Shown here: one piece after another, positions 1 to 9,175 of the stretch
How positions within the stretch are numbered: the first letter of the stretch is position 1
How the letters are laid out: each line of letters begins with the position of its first letter
Assembly: GCF_004962245.1 (NCBI RefSeq)
Contig: NZ_SUHQ01000006.1
Coordinates: 1 to 64,000 of the forward strand
Reading direction: 5' to 3'
Length of the DNA stretch: 64,000 bases
DNA from: Mesorhizobium sp.
Lineage (GTDB): Bacteria > Pseudomonadota > Alphaproteobacteria > Rhizobiales > Rhizobiaceae
Made by a program: the position numbers and the translations under genes
The notes under the pieces: generated by a model
Told to the model about the DNA's origin: nothing
Seen by the model: the letters and a program-made list of their open reading frames with translations, nothing else
Database searches by the model: none

Positions 1-296
1 TGCCCTTGGCGCTCAAGGGACTGACAAGGGCTCAGGAACACCTCCTGGTGCTCGGCCGCCAGAACGCCATCGAACGCATCGCCGCGTTCCTGGTCGACAT
101 GGCGGAGCGGCAGGGCGGATTGCGGCAGGTCGAACTGCCGATGTCGCGCATGGATATCGGCGACTATCTCGGCCTCACCATCGAGACCGTATCGCGGGTC
201 TTCACCCGGCTGAAGGACAAGGGCGTCATCCGCCTGCTCAACCTGCGCAGCATCGAAATCGTCAAGCACGACGCGCTTCGCAATATGAGCGAATGA
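1..296 (+). CDS. Crp/Fnr-family transcriptional regulator, C-terminal part (cut by window start)
   Basis: The reading frame is open from the first base and stops with TGA at 294-296, so the N-terminal cyclic-nucleotide/FeS-binding half lies outside the window. What remains is the dimerisation helix end and a winged helix-turn-helix. The segment MSRMDIGDYLGLTIETVSRV is the characteristic Fnr/FixK recognition helix, with E-T-V-S-R contacting DNA in family members. This fits FnrN/FixK-type oxygen-responsive regulators of rhizobia rather than Crp proper. Whether it carries an FeS-binding cysteine cluster cannot be seen. A hairpin follows 47 bp after the stop. Confidence 0.85.
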   Translation, partial: PLALKGLTRAQEHLLVLGRQNAIERIAAFLVDMAERQGGLRQVELPMSRMDIGDYLGLTIETVSRVFTRLKDKGVIRLLNLRSIEIVKHDALRNMSE

Positions 297-342
297 TCTG
301 CGGCCTCGACAGCATCGGTGGAGAGAAGCGCACAAAGCGGTT

Positions 343-380
343 CGGGAGGCCTTGAGATTTCCAAAGCCTCCCGGTCTGGT
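343..380. terminator. Hairpin downstream of the Crp/Fnr gene
   Basis: An 8-bp perfect stem (CGGGAGGC at 343-350 pairing with GCCTCCCG at 366-373) encloses a 15-nt loop and is followed by a T-rich stretch (GGTTTGT). It lies between the end of the plus-strand regulator and debris on the minus strand, so it could end transcription in either direction. The T tract is weak. Confidence 0.45.
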
Positions 381-383
381 TTG

Positions 384-600
384 TCATTCGCCCCGCATGG
401 TCACCTGGAACGCCGGCAGATGCTTCTTCTGCGCCTCGAGCATCCGCTCGCGATAGACGCCGTAGATGACGTCCGTGTCGTGCAGCGTGACGCCCGCAGT
501 CGTCGGTGAGGCGTCGCGACCAGGATGTCGTCATCGATCGCCAGCGTCGTTCTTGTGTCGCCCTTCTTGGCCAGATCCCAAGCGGCACCACCTGCTATGC
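384..600 (-). pseudogene. Decayed coding fragments (antitoxin-like piece and an unidentified C-terminus)
   Basis: On the minus strand, an in-frame segment without a start codon ends in DVIYGVYRERMLEAQ...FQVTMRGE and a stop at 384-386. It has the composition of a real protein C-terminus but I do not recognise the family. In another minus frame just upstream (about 520-570) the string RTTLAIDDDIL is typical of the N-terminus of VapB-like antitoxins, but the expected start methionine is replaced by threonine and the frame does not continue as an antitoxin. I read 384-773 as eroded gene remnants; the rest of this stretch shows nothing I can support. Confidence 0.3.
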
Positions 601-773
601 CGGTCGCTCCGAAGTGAGCGCAAGGACCCCTCCAATAGGAAGTACAACTGTTCATGCTTAGGATGCCTAGCGGTCGAGTTCTGTGCGCCACGCCCATAAA
701 TTTCTTGCGCAGTTTTTCGCCCATTGCCGGAGTCCTCAATTGCGGTTCAAAGCTCGTTGCGGCGCCCCTGCCC

Positions 774-1394
774 TCAGCTCGTGGCCAAGTAATCCGGCAG
801 GAACGGGCCGATGTTGTAGCCTTCGAGTTTGGCGGCCGTTGCTTCGGTGGAAGCGAAACTGAGGATGGTCGCCGTTCCCGGGGTCACGGGGACAGCGTTT
901 CCCGGTGGCAGATCGAGAAACTCGTGGCACGCAGCGCGCACCACGCCTTCATGAACCACTGCGAGCACGTCTCCGGCGGTCCATGCCAGCCAGTCTCTCA
1001 GCCCCGCCGCTACCCGTGCCCTGAACGTGCTCCAGGCCTCGCCCTTGATCGGCGTATAGGCTCCTGCCCGCCACGCGAGATATTCGCCGGGGTGCTCGGC
1101 GAGCAGTTCCGATCTGGTGCGTCCGGTCCATACGCCCGTATCGATTTCACGCAGCCTCCTGTCCGAGGGGGCCGTAGCGCAACCGATCAATGCGGCAGTT
1201 TGCCGGGCCCGACCGAGATCCGAGGACACCACTGCCACCGGCATGAGAGCCCTCGCATATGGGGCGAAGTTGAGGGCCTGCCGAACACCGTGCTCGGAGA
1301 GATCGGAGTTGTCATGCCCCTGAAGACGCTGCTCGGCGTTCCACAGCGTTTCACCGTGACGCAACAATATCAGCCGCACCGGTCGATACTCCAC
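774..1394 (-). CDS. Histidine phosphatase (phosphoglycerate mutase-like) family protein
   Basis: The LRHGET motif near the N-terminus supplies the phospho-accepting histidine of the branch-1 histidine phosphatase fold. SSDLGRARQTA and the late VVHEGVVRA (second catalytic histidine) complete the active site. The length, about 206 aa, is normal. A GTG at 1394, 5 nt after the ABC ATPase stop, is taken as start; an in-frame start at 1463 would put 69 nt inside the ATPase gene. It is last in the minus-strand transporter operon. Substrate unknown: family members act on phosphosugars, nucleotides or adenosylcobalamin phosphate. Its place beside a PgtABC-like circuit suggests a small phosphorylated metabolite, which is inference only. 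Confidence 0.8.
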   Translation of the reverse strand: MEYRPVRLILLRHGETLWNAEQRLQGHDNSDLSEHGVRQALNFAPYARALMPVAVVSSDLGRARQTAALIGCATAPSDRRLREIDTGVWTGRTRSELLAEHPGEYLAWRAGAYTPIKGEAWSTFRARVAAGLRDWLAWTAGDVLAVVHEGVVRAACHEFLDLPPGNAVPVTPGTATILSFASTEATAAKLEGYNIGPFLPDYLATS

Positions 1395-1398
1395 GCGA

Positions 1399-2496
1399 TC
1401 ACGCTGCCAGCCATAGGGCGGATGCCGGTTGCAATCCGACGTCGGCCGCAGTGCCCGTTTCAAGCATCGACGCGCCGGAATGGAACGGCTGGTCTACCAG
1501 AACCTCCGATGAACCGATTTTGACACCGTAGCGGACCGTGGCCCCGAGAAACTCTCGATGCACGATGGTCCCAGGCAAGCGGACCGCGCCTTCGGCTGCT
1601 TTGCCGAGCGTCGCATACTGCGGCCGGAAAACCAGTCTGCCATTTTCCGGAACGCCCGCGCCTTCCGGTATCGGCAAGACGCCACCACCCTCCACCAAGA
1701 ATGTCTTGGCGGTGCCGGCGCCACTGACTTTTCCATTCAGGATGTTGGCTGTCCCGAGAAAATTGGCAACGAACAGATTGGTCGGCTTTTCGTACAGTTC
1801 CATTGGCGTTCCGACTTGCTGTATTTGACCGTCGTTGAACACCGCTATGCGGTCGCAGATTGTGTTGGCCTCTTCCTGGTCGTGAGTGACAAAAATCGTG
1901 GTCAGGTGAAGCCGCTGCTGGAGATCGCGCAATTCGCGACGTACCTGGACCCGCATCTTGGCATCCAGGTTGGAAAGAGGTTCGTCGAGAAGCAGGACTT
2001 TCGGCTCGATAGCAATGGTGCGCGCAACGGCGACGCGTTGCTGCTGGCCGCCGGAAAGTTGCGCAGGCCGGCGGTCGGCGAGATGCCGCAACCCGACGAG
2101 GTCGAGCGCCGCGTTGACATTGCGGTCGATCTCGGCGCGCGGCAGCCGCCGTTGCTCAAGGCCGAACGCGACATTTTTCCTGACCGTGAGATGCGGCCAT
2201 AAAGCATAGGACTGGAACACCATGCCGATATCGCGTTTCCACGGAGGCGTGCCGAGCACGTCCTTTCCCGCGATCATCACCTGGCCGTTGCGGGCCGTGT
2301 TGAAGCCGGCAATCAGCCTCAGCAGCGTGGTCTTGCCGCAACCCGATGGACCGAGAAAGGCGAAGAATTCACCTGGCCGGATGTTGAGGTTGACGTTCTT
2401 CAGCACGTGAAGATCGCCGTAGAATAGATCGACATCGCGGATGTTGATTTCCTTGGCCGAGCCGGCAAGGCCGGTTTCAGTGACCATTGCATCCAT
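1399..2496 (-). CDS. ABC transporter ATP-binding protein (FbpC/PhnT-like, with TOBE domain)
   Basis: This is the ATPase of an importer, 365 aa. Walker A GPSGCGKTT (about residues 50-58), the Q-loop, signature LSGGQQQRVAVART and Walker B LLLDEPLSNLD are all intact, and a C-terminal TOBE-like region follows. This is the architecture of ferric iron, 2-aminoethylphosphonate, spermidine and thiamine importers. ATG at 2496 follows a GGGAG ribosome site and lies 16 nt after the permease stop, so the two are cotranscribed. With the fused permease and the binding protein at 4398-5717 it forms a full import system. The substrate is not decided by sequence; the PgtC-type regulators nearby point to a phosphorylated organic acid or phosphonate. 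Confidence 0.93.
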   Translation of the reverse strand: MDAMVTETGLAGSAKEINIRDVDLFYGDLHVLKNVNLNIRPGEFFAFLGPSGCGKTTLLRLIAGFNTARNGQVMIAGKDVLGTPPWKRDIGMVFQSYALWPHLTVRKNVAFGLEQRRLPRAEIDRNVNAALDLVGLRHLADRRPAQLSGGQQQRVAVARTIAIEPKVLLLDEPLSNLDAKMRVQVRRELRDLQQRLHLTTIFVTHDQEEANTICDRIAVFNDGQIQQVGTPMELYEKPTNLFVANFLGTANILNGKVSGAGTAKTFLVEGGGVLPIPEGAGVPENGRLVFRPQYATLGKAAEGAVRLPGTIVHREFLGATVRYGVKIGSSEVLVDQPFHSGASMLETGTAADVGLQPASALWLAA

Positions 2497-2512
2497 TGTT
2501 TTCTCCCTTGGC

Positions 2513-4222
2513 TTACTTGGCCATTCCGTTTGCCTTTTGGCGCCGTTCGATCACGTAGTGGGACAGCAGGGTGCAGAGCGCCACCATGACGACGGCGATG
2601 ACACCGAGCGCGGCACCTGGGCCGCGGCCGGCAGGCGATTGCATGAAGACGTAGAGCCCGTAGGCGATCGGCGCGTCTGAATTGCTCTGGATCAACATCA
2701 GCGTCGCCGACAATTCCACCGCCGCGGTGGAGAAGCTGGTAACGAAACCGGCGAGCAGGCCCCCCATCATCAGCGGCAGCACGATCCGCCTGACGGTGCG
2801 CAATTTAGTGGCGCCGAGATTTTCCGCGGCCTCCTCGAGCGATTCCGAAATCTGCTGGAGAGCCGCATAACAGGCGCGTAGCGCATAAGGCAGGCGGCGG
2901 ATCGCAAGCGCGACGACCACCATGACCCAGAGCGTCGCCAGCGGCGTGCCATCGGGCAACGTGACGCCGTAGAAGGTACGGAGATAACCGATGCCAAGCA
3001 CGACGCCGGGGATGGCGAGCGCCGAGGTTGCGGCCCAATCGAGCCAGCGGCGGCCGACGATCCTGGTCCGAAGTACGAGATACGCGATGGCACCGCCGAC
3101 GACCACGTCGATCAGGCCAGCGAGCGATGCATAGATCAGCGTGTTCTTGATGTAGAGCGAACTCTCCCCGAAGACGCGGCCGTAATGCGCCACGGTGAAT
3201 GCATCCGGCAATGGGCTGAACGACCAGACCGTGGCGAAGGAGAGAAGCAGCAGGCCGATATGCGGCGACAGCACCAGAAGCAGGATAAGCAGGACGACGC
3301 CATAGGCAACGACGCTTTCTCCAGGTCCAAGCTGGCGTCGCGACAGGCCGCCACCGCCGCGCTGAACGGTCGAATAGTCCTTGCCGCGCATGGCGATCGC
3401 CGATACCCACATGGCAAAGATCGACACCGCGATCAGGATGACCGAGATGACATATCCCATCGGATCGGTGAGGCCGACCGAGGTGACGCGCAGATAGGCT
3501 TGCGGCGCCAGCATGTCCTTGACGTTGAGCAGCAGCGGCGTGGCGAGGTCATCGAAGACTTTCACGAAGACCAGCGAGGCTCCGGCAAGATAGCCAGGCA
3601 TGGCGAGCGGAAAGACGATGCGCCTGAACAGGCGAAATCCGGACGCGCCAAGATTCTGGGCGGCCTCTTCCATCGCACGGTCTATATTGCGCAGGCTGGT
3701 CGACAGATTGATCAGGATGAATGGGAAATAGTGCAGCGATTGCACGAAGATGACACCGTTCAGGCCGTCCATGAAAGGCAGCTTGAAGCCGAACCAGTCG
3801 TTGAACAGCAGGTTCACCGTTCCGTTGCGGCCGAACAGCAACTGCATCGCCACCGCGCCAACGAAGGGCGGCATGATCAGCGGCACGAAACCCAGCGTCT
3901 GTATGACGATGGCCCCGCGAAATTCGAAACGCGTGGTGATCACGGCAAGCGGCAGCGCGAGAACCGTTGCCCAGACCACAGACATGCCTGATACGTACAC
4001 CGAGTTCCAGAACGAGCGGACGAACAGGTCGGTGCCGAAGAAATCGAAGAAGTTGACGAAGGTAAACGTCCCGGTGCCTTTTTCCGTGAACGCCGTGTAG
4101 ATGACCGTGCCTGCCGGAACGATGAGGAACACTCCCAGGAAGAGTGCGATCAGCAGCACTGCTGCCATTTGTCCTGGTCTCGACGATACGCGCTGCGAGG
4201 GGCTGGAAAGGGCGTAGGCCAT
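2513..4222 (-). CDS. ABC transporter permease, two fused permease domains (FbpB-like)
   Basis: The 569-aa inner-membrane protein carries two BPD-type permease domains in one chain, as in ferric iron and 2-aminoethylphosphonate importers. Each half has an EAA loop: EEAAQNLGASGFRLFRRIV in the first and EEAAENLGATKLRTVRRIV in the second, both contacting the ATPase. About twelve hydrophobic segments are visible. The ATG at 4222 is chosen because GGGAG precedes it closely and the first membrane helix follows about 20 residues in; a longer open frame upstream reads like non-coding sequence. It sits 175 bp downstream of the binding protein gene, a gap in which I see no promoter or clear terminator. 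Confidence 0.92.
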   Translation of the reverse strand: MAYALSSPSQRVSSRPGQMAAVLLIALFLGVFLIVPAGTVIYTAFTEKGTGTFTFVNFFDFFGTDLFVRSFWNSVYVSGMSVVWATVLALPLAVITTRFEFRGAIVIQTLGFVPLIMPPFVGAVAMQLLFGRNGTVNLLFNDWFGFKLPFMDGLNGVIFVQSLHYFPFILINLSTSLRNIDRAMEEAAQNLGASGFRLFRRIVFPLAMPGYLAGASLVFVKVFDDLATPLLLNVKDMLAPQAYLRVTSVGLTDPMGYVISVILIAVSIFAMWVSAIAMRGKDYSTVQRGGGGLSRRQLGPGESVVAYGVVLLILLLVLSPHIGLLLLSFATVWSFSPLPDAFTVAHYGRVFGESSLYIKNTLIYASLAGLIDVVVGGAIAYLVLRTRIVGRRWLDWAATSALAIPGVVLGIGYLRTFYGVTLPDGTPLATLWVMVVVALAIRRLPYALRACYAALQQISESLEEAAENLGATKLRTVRRIVLPLMMGGLLAGFVTSFSTAAVELSATLMLIQSNSDAPIAYGLYVFMQSPAGRGPGAALGVIAVVMVALCTLLSHYVIERRQKANGMAK

Positions 4223-4397
4223 GCTGACTCCCGATGAAAGCTGCCGCTCGGCGACCGCGCTGTCACGCGTTCGACCTCGACGTGAGACGTTCAAGGCGAT
4301 CGCCCGGCGACGCCGTGAATGACGATTGTGCCGCTCCGGTGAGACTGCCCGGAAACCGGACAGCCTTCGAGTGGCGTTAGGCAGATTGCAGGCGTTG

Positions 4398-5717
4398 TTA
4401 CTGGGTGAGCGCCAGCGCTTCTTCCGCCTTGGCCTTGGCAGCAGCGTATTTTTCGGTCGCAAAGGCTGCCCACTGCTGTTCGAGCTCGGCCTGACGCGCC
4501 GTCTTCTGATCGCCGCCGGTGAAGGCGTCACCGATCTCGGCGCTCGCTGCCTGATCGGCGCTGATCGGCATTGCAGCAATCATGCCGCGCGCCTCGTCGA
4601 GCAGAGCCCGCGCCTGGGCATTCTCGCCAGCCGCCAGGGCGATTTCGGTGTCGTGAATGGCCCTCGTCGCGGCCTTCAGATTGTCGAGCTGAAAGGTGAT
4701 GAGTTGATCGTAGAGCGTATCGACAACGTCGGTGCGCTTCTTCGAGACGTCGGCATCGAAGGCGATCATCGACTGGAAGCGGGCATCCTTGAACGGGTTC
4801 GGGAAGCCCTCCGGCGCCTTGGCATAGAGTGCCGGATTGATCGGCAACCGGCGGATCGAAGGTTCCAGAAGCACCGTTTGACCCGGCTCCGAAAGCAGGT
4901 AGTTGATGAACGCCTCGGCGCCCTTCCGGTTCGGCGCATTGGTCACGATCGCGACGTTGGCCGGGACCACCGTCGTCACCGACGGATAGGCGAAGCCGAC
5001 CGGGAAGCCGCTGGCTTGGGCGGAAAAAGCGAAGAAGTCGATGACGACGCCGATGCCGGTCTGCCCCGAATTAACCGCATCTGGAACGCCAAAGGAGCGT
5101 TCGGTCACCTGTTGCAGATTACCGCCCATCGCCTTCAGCGTGCCCCAGCCCTTGTCCCAGCCTTCGCCCTGCAGAATCGTCTCGATGGTCAGGTGCGTCG
5201 TGCCCGAGCGCGACGGCGCCGCAATCGCGATGTGGTCGAAATATTCGGGCTTCGTCAAATCGCTCCATTCGGCCGGTTTCACCAGGCCGTTGGCCTCGAG
5301 ATAACGCTCGTTCCACATGATGCCGTATCCGGAAGCGGCGAAACCGAAATAGAACCCGTCCGGGTCGTTGACAGTGTAGGAACCGACCTTGTCGGGCAAT
5401 CCGGTGACCGCTGGCGTGAATTTCGCCAACAGGTTCTTACCCTTCAAACTGTCGAAGGCATCGGGCGCCGACGCCCAGAACAAATCGACCTGGTTATTGG
5501 CTTTGATCTCGTCGAGATATTTGACACCCGAGCTGGTGCTTTTGTTCTGCACATCCAGGGTGAAGCGGGGATTGGAAGCCTCGAAGCCAGCCTTCAAAGG
5601 ATCCGTCACATCCTTGGAAAACGAGGTGACGACCGTCACCTTTCCGCCACCCTGCGCGTAGGCGGTCATCAATCCGGCAGCCGAAACCAGCATTGCCACG
5701 GCAATGGTCTTGAGCAT
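4398..5717 (-). CDS. Periplasmic substrate-binding protein of the ABC importer (solute-binding family 1)
   Basis: Signal peptide MLKTIAVAMLVSAAGLMTAYA is followed by a mature protein opening VTVVTSFSKDVTDPLKAGFE, typical of iron/2-aminoethylphosphonate-type binding proteins. The conserved block NDPDGFYFGFAASGYGIMWN...APSRSGTTHLTIE is shared nearly word for word with the second binding protein at 9163-10524, so the two are paralogues that may see the same ligand. The C-terminus has an extra charged helical stretch of about 80 residues (439 aa in total). ATG at 5717 lies behind GGAGGAG, and a sigma-54 promoter lies 56 nt further upstream. I infer this is the transport receptor and the other copy the signalling receptor. 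Confidence 0.9.
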   Translation of the reverse strand: MLKTIAVAMLVSAAGLMTAYAQGGGKVTVVTSFSKDVTDPLKAGFEASNPRFTLDVQNKSTSSGVKYLDEIKANNQVDLFWASAPDAFDSLKGKNLLAKFTPAVTGLPDKVGSYTVNDPDGFYFGFAASGYGIMWNERYLEANGLVKPAEWSDLTKPEYFDHIAIAAPSRSGTTHLTIETILQGEGWDKGWGTLKAMGGNLQQVTERSFGVPDAVNSGQTGIGVVIDFFAFSAQASGFPVGFAYPSVTTVVPANVAIVTNAPNRKGAEAFINYLLSEPGQTVLLEPSIRRLPINPALYAKAPEGFPNPFKDARFQSMIAFDADVSKKRTDVVDTLYDQLITFQLDNLKAATRAIHDTEIALAAGENAQARALLDEARGMIAAMPISADQAASAEIGDAFTGGDQKTARQAELEQQWAAFATEKYAAAKAKAEEALALTQ

Positions 5718-5772
5718 GTTTTCTCCTCCGTTGGGCCGCGCCCTTTGACGGGGCGGCTCGCTGAAAGAGGAC

Positions 5773-5788
5773 TGCAACTGCCGTGCCA
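5773..5788 (-). promoter_or_regulatory. Sigma-54 (-24/-12) promoter of the transporter operon
   Basis: Read on the minus strand this is TGGCACGGCAGTTGCA, matching the consensus TGGCAC-N5-TTGCW, with invariant GG and GC dinucleotides 10 bp apart. It lies 56-71 nt upstream of the binding protein ATG at 5717 and just after the end of the sigma-54 activator gene at 5892. Transcription would start near 5763. Since the adjacent regulator carries an intact GAFTGA loop, which contacts sigma-54, control by that regulator is the natural reading. I see no clear dyad for it in the short gap up to 5891, so its binding sites may lie inside its own gene. Confidence 0.85.
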
Positions 5789-5891
5789 ATTTAGAAAAGC
5801 CCGCAAACGCAGGTTTTCCCGGTAAGCGATGGGTCGTCAGGGTAACATCGGCGGTGCTCCGGTTGGGAAAGAACCGTAACAGCCCGGGCAC

Positions 5892-7244
5892 TTATTCCGC
5901 CGCACTATCCATTCTCGCGGCGATGTCGAACTTGCGCATTTTCAGATAAAGCGTCTTGCGCGAGATGCCCAGGGCATCCGCGGTGGCGCCGATTTTGCCG
6001 TCGTGCGCGGAGAGTGCGTCGAGGATGACCAGGCGCTCGTGGCGGTCGAGCTGGGCTTCCAGGGTATCGCTTCGATCCGCCGGGACGTGCGCGCCGGTGC
6101 CGTCGGCGAGATCTTCCTCCAGTCCGAGCACGAAACGCTCCGCAACATTGCGCAATTCGCGCACATTGCCGGGCCAGGAACGGGCGGCGAGCTCCGACAG
6201 CCTGCCCGGGTCGACTTTCGGCGCGACCCAGCCCTGACGTTTCGCGGCGAGGTCGAGAAAATGATGGAACAGCAATGCGACGTCACCCCTGCGATCACGC
6301 AGCGGCGGGATTTCAATGCGTGCGATGTCGAGGCGGTAGGCAAGGTCTTCACGGAATTTGCCTTCGGCGGCCAGCTTGTGAAGATTGTGCTTGGTGGCCG
6401 AGATGACGCGCATGTCGACTGGCAGTTCCTTGTTGGAGCCGAGCCGCTCGATGGTGCGCTCCTGGAGCACTCTTAACAGCCGCACCTGCGCGGCGAGCGG
6501 CATGGACTCGATCTCATCCAGGAACAGCGTTCCACCATGCGCATACTCGATTTTGCCGATGCGACGTTCGCGGGCGCCGGTGAAGGCGCCTGGCTCATGA
6601 CCGAAAAGCTCGGACTCGAGCATGGCTTCTGGAATGGCACCGCAATTGACGGCGACAAAGCGGCCGTTCGCATGGCTGCCGAAATCGTGAATGGCACGCG
6701 CGGCGACCTCCTTGCCGGTCCCGGTCTCCCCGGTGATCAGCACGTCCGTTTTGGCGCCGGCGATGCGTGCCAGCGTATTGCGCATGGCAACCATCGTCGG
6801 TGAATGACCGATCACCCGCGTCTCCCATCCGTCCGGCAGCGAAGCCAGGCGAAGTCGTCGGTTTTCCAGGACGACGCGGCGGTGCTCGCGTGCGCGGCGA
6901 ACCGATTCCACCAGATGGACCGGATCGGCGGGTTTTTCGATCAAATCCCAGGCCCCGGCCCGCATCGCCTGCAGCGCCATCGGTACGTCGCCATGACCGG
7001 AGATCAAAATGACGGGTATGTCCACATCGATCTGCTTCGTCATGCTGACCAGATCGAAGCCGTCATGGTTCGGCATCCGCACATCTGAAACGATGATTGA
7101 AGCGCTGTCGGAACCAAGGCCGAAAAGCCCCTCCTCCACGGAGGCATGGGCGGCGACGGTCATCCCTTCCAGCTCAAGTGTCTGGCAATAGGCCTCCAGC
7201 ACCTCTGGATCGTCGTCGATCAGGATGACGTCATGCATCTTCAT
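5892..7244 (-). CDS. NtrC-class sigma-54 response regulator (PgtA/DctD-like)
   Basis: The 450-aa protein has three parts. The receiver domain (about 1-120) has a phospho-acceptor Asp in VSDVRMPNHDG. The AAA+ domain (about 145-380) has Walker A GETGTGKE and the sigma-54 contact loop GAFTGA. A Fis-type helix-turn-helix lies at the C-terminus (ADALGISRKTLYLKM). The ATG at 7244 overlaps the kinase stop by 4 nt, so the pair is translationally coupled. The nearest sigma-54 promoter is the one at 5773-5788 in front of the ABC transporter. Salmonella PgtA has the same layout and controls phosphoglycerate uptake; the homology statement is from memory of family architecture. Confidence 0.93.
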   Translation of the reverse strand: MKMHDVILIDDDPEVLEAYCQTLELEGMTVAAHASVEEGLFGLGSDSASIIVSDVRMPNHDGFDLVSMTKQIDVDIPVILISGHGDVPMALQAMRAGAWDLIEKPADPVHLVESVRRAREHRRVVLENRRLRLASLPDGWETRVIGHSPTMVAMRNTLARIAGAKTDVLITGETGTGKEVAARAIHDFGSHANGRFVAVNCGAIPEAMLESELFGHEPGAFTGARERRIGKIEYAHGGTLFLDEIESMPLAAQVRLLRVLQERTIERLGSNKELPVDMRVISATKHNLHKLAAEGKFREDLAYRLDIARIEIPPLRDRRGDVALLFHHFLDLAAKRQGWVAPKVDPGRLSELAARSWPGNVRELRNVAERFVLGLEEDLADGTGAHVPADRSDTLEAQLDRHERLVILDALSAHDGKIGATADALGISRKTLYLKMRKFDIAARMDSAAE

Positions 7245-9175
7245 CTGTGGACCTCATCCAGCGAAACGAGAAACCGCGTACCAGTGGGACCAGTGTCCTT
7301 GACCGAGATCGTTCCGTTGAAATCCTTGATAATATTGTAGGAAATCGAGAGCCCCAGCCCAAGGCCCGAACCTGCGGACTTGGTGGTGAAGAAAGGGTCG
7401 AATATGGAGTCGAGATCTCCCGGTGCGATACCGCGGCCCGAATCCCCGACCAAGAGAAATCCTTTCGCACCCTCCGCCCACGCCCGGATGCTCACCCGCC
7501 TGACTTCGCGCCCGGCCACCGCATCGAGGGCGTTGGCGATCAGATTGACCGCAACCTGTTCGAGCCGCACCGGCTCGGCCAACACGTGGAGTTTCGATTC
7601 CTTCGGCAGGGCCAGATCAAGCTCGACCCCCTCCTCGTCGAAACGATGGTCGAACAGGCTCAGCGCGTCCTTGACGATAGTGCCCAGATCGACCGGACCG
7701 AGATGCGACTCCGGCCGGCGGGCAAAACGCCTGAGATGGCTGATCTGCCCTCCCATGCGTGTCGCCAACGACTTGATCTTGTCGAGATTCCGAAAGGCCT
7801 GATCTGCCTGCCCACGCTCGATCAGCAGCATTCCGTTGTGCGAATGCGATCTGATCGCGGCAAGCGGCTGATTGAGCTCGTGGCCGATGCCGGCCGCCAT
7901 CTGGCCAAGTGCTGCCAGTTTTGCCGACTGGATGAGTTCGTCGCGAGTCTGCCGGAATATGTTCAGGGCGCGGGCAAGATCGCCAAGCTCGTCGCGGCCG
8001 CCCGACGGAATCGCCGTGCCGGAACGGCCGGCGCTGATATTGCCGGCGACGCCGGCAAGCAAGCGGATTCGCGCCAGAAGGTTTCGGTGCACATAGAAAT
8101 ATCCGATCACGATAGCCAGCGTGACCGCCAGTATTCCGATCGCCACAAGCAGTTTGCGGCCGGTGGCAATCGCCGTCTCAGCACGAGCGGAAGCTTCAGC
8201 AGCACTTGCCTCGGTGGCAACGACTTCAGCCTCGATGCGGGCGCCGAGGTCCTGCACCAGCCTCCGGTTTTCCGCAGCCAGCGTCTCCAGCCTGCTGGCT
8301 TCAGCCATCTCCGAGCGCTTGAGGTTTGGAATCCCGGTGTGGACATCCGACTGCTTGAGAACGCGTTCCGCCAACTGCCGGACCGTGATGCTGTCCGGCC
8401 AGTCGGAGAGGCTGCGAATGCGGATCGCAAGATCATCAGCACTGTCTCCCAGGAAAGCATTTGTCTCCTGCAGGTCTTCAAGCGTGCCGATGTTTACCAG
8501 ACGGCCGATCAATCCCGTAGCCAGGTTCGCCTGCGATACAACCGTCAGCAGAGCCTCACTCTTCCTCTGCTCCTCGAGCAAGACCCCACTGTTGAAACCG
8601 GTATGGTCAGCCTCTGTCTCCATGTTGAAACGGACATCTTCGACCAGCGGATCGGCCTCCTCCAGCAGGTCGGCCTGAACCCACCGGAGTTCGTCGACAG
8701 CGGAGCGCATTTCTTCAACCAGGGTAAAACGCTTGCCGGCAGCCAGATCGATCTGTTCCAGATTGCGGTGAACCGCGTCGGCGAGCGGCAGCAGAAGATC
8801 GTTGCCGACGCTGTTGCTGCCAGCCCCATCCAGCAGAATTTGCAGCGCTTCCAGGCGTTCGGAATAGGATTGCCGTATTTCGGTGTAGGCGCCACGTGTC
8901 TGCGCGCCGGCAAGGCTCGCCATGACCGCGTTGATGTCGGCTCCCGCCTTGGAAAGGCGTGTAGCAAAGGCGAGCTGGGGCATATGCGCTTGGGCAATCT
9001 GCGACAATTCCCCTGCCAGCCGGACATAGGACAGCCATCCGACAAGGCACGCACCGACAGCCAAGCCGACGATCACCACGAAGGCCGTGACGAGCCGCGC
9101 GCCAATGCCAAAACGCCATTTTCCCTCCGGCTCGGCTGCCCATTGTTTCGCCCCTGCCGGAATCACCGCCTCCAT
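7241..9175 (-). CDS. Sensor histidine kinase with large periplasmic domain (PgtB-like)
   Basis: The 644-aa inner-membrane kinase has a TM helix at about residues 27-50, a long periplasmic helical domain (about 50-335), a second TM (about 340-360) and a HAMP linker. The dimerisation/phospho-acceptor helix is GIGHELNQPLAAI (the His is the phosphosite), and the catalytic domain has N box NLIANALD, G1 DSGRGI and G2 GLGLGLSI. The H-box belongs to the DctB/PgtB subgroup. Its start overlaps the upstream binding protein gene by 13 bp and its stop overlaps the regulator by 4 bp, so the three are one translational unit. I infer that the periplasmic domain reads the state of the PgtC-like protein. Confidence 0.92.
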   Translation of the reverse strand: MEAVIPAGAKQWAAEPEGKWRFGIGARLVTAFVVIVGLAVGACLVGWLSYVRLAGELSQIAQAHMPQLAFATRLSKAGADINAVMASLAGAQTRGAYTEIRQSYSERLEALQILLDGAGSNSVGNDLLLPLADAVHRNLEQIDLAAGKRFTLVEEMRSAVDELRWVQADLLEEADPLVEDVRFNMETEADHTGFNSGVLLEEQRKSEALLTVVSQANLATGLIGRLVNIGTLEDLQETNAFLGDSADDLAIRIRSLSDWPDSITVRQLAERVLKQSDVHTGIPNLKRSEMAEASRLETLAAENRRLVQDLGARIEAEVVATEASAAEASARAETAIATGRKLLVAIGILAVTLAIVIGYFYVHRNLLARIRLLAGVAGNISAGRSGTAIPSGGRDELGDLARALNIFRQTRDELIQSAKLAALGQMAAGIGHELNQPLAAIRSHSHNGMLLIERGQADQAFRNLDKIKSLATRMGGQISHLRRFARRPESHLGPVDLGTIVKDALSLFDHRFDEEGVELDLALPKESKLHVLAEPVRLEQVAVNLIANALDAVAGREVRRVSIRAWAEGAKGFLLVGDSGRGIAPGDLDSIFDPFFTTKSAGSGLGLGLSISYNIIKDFNGTISVKDTGPTGTRFLVSLDEVHR

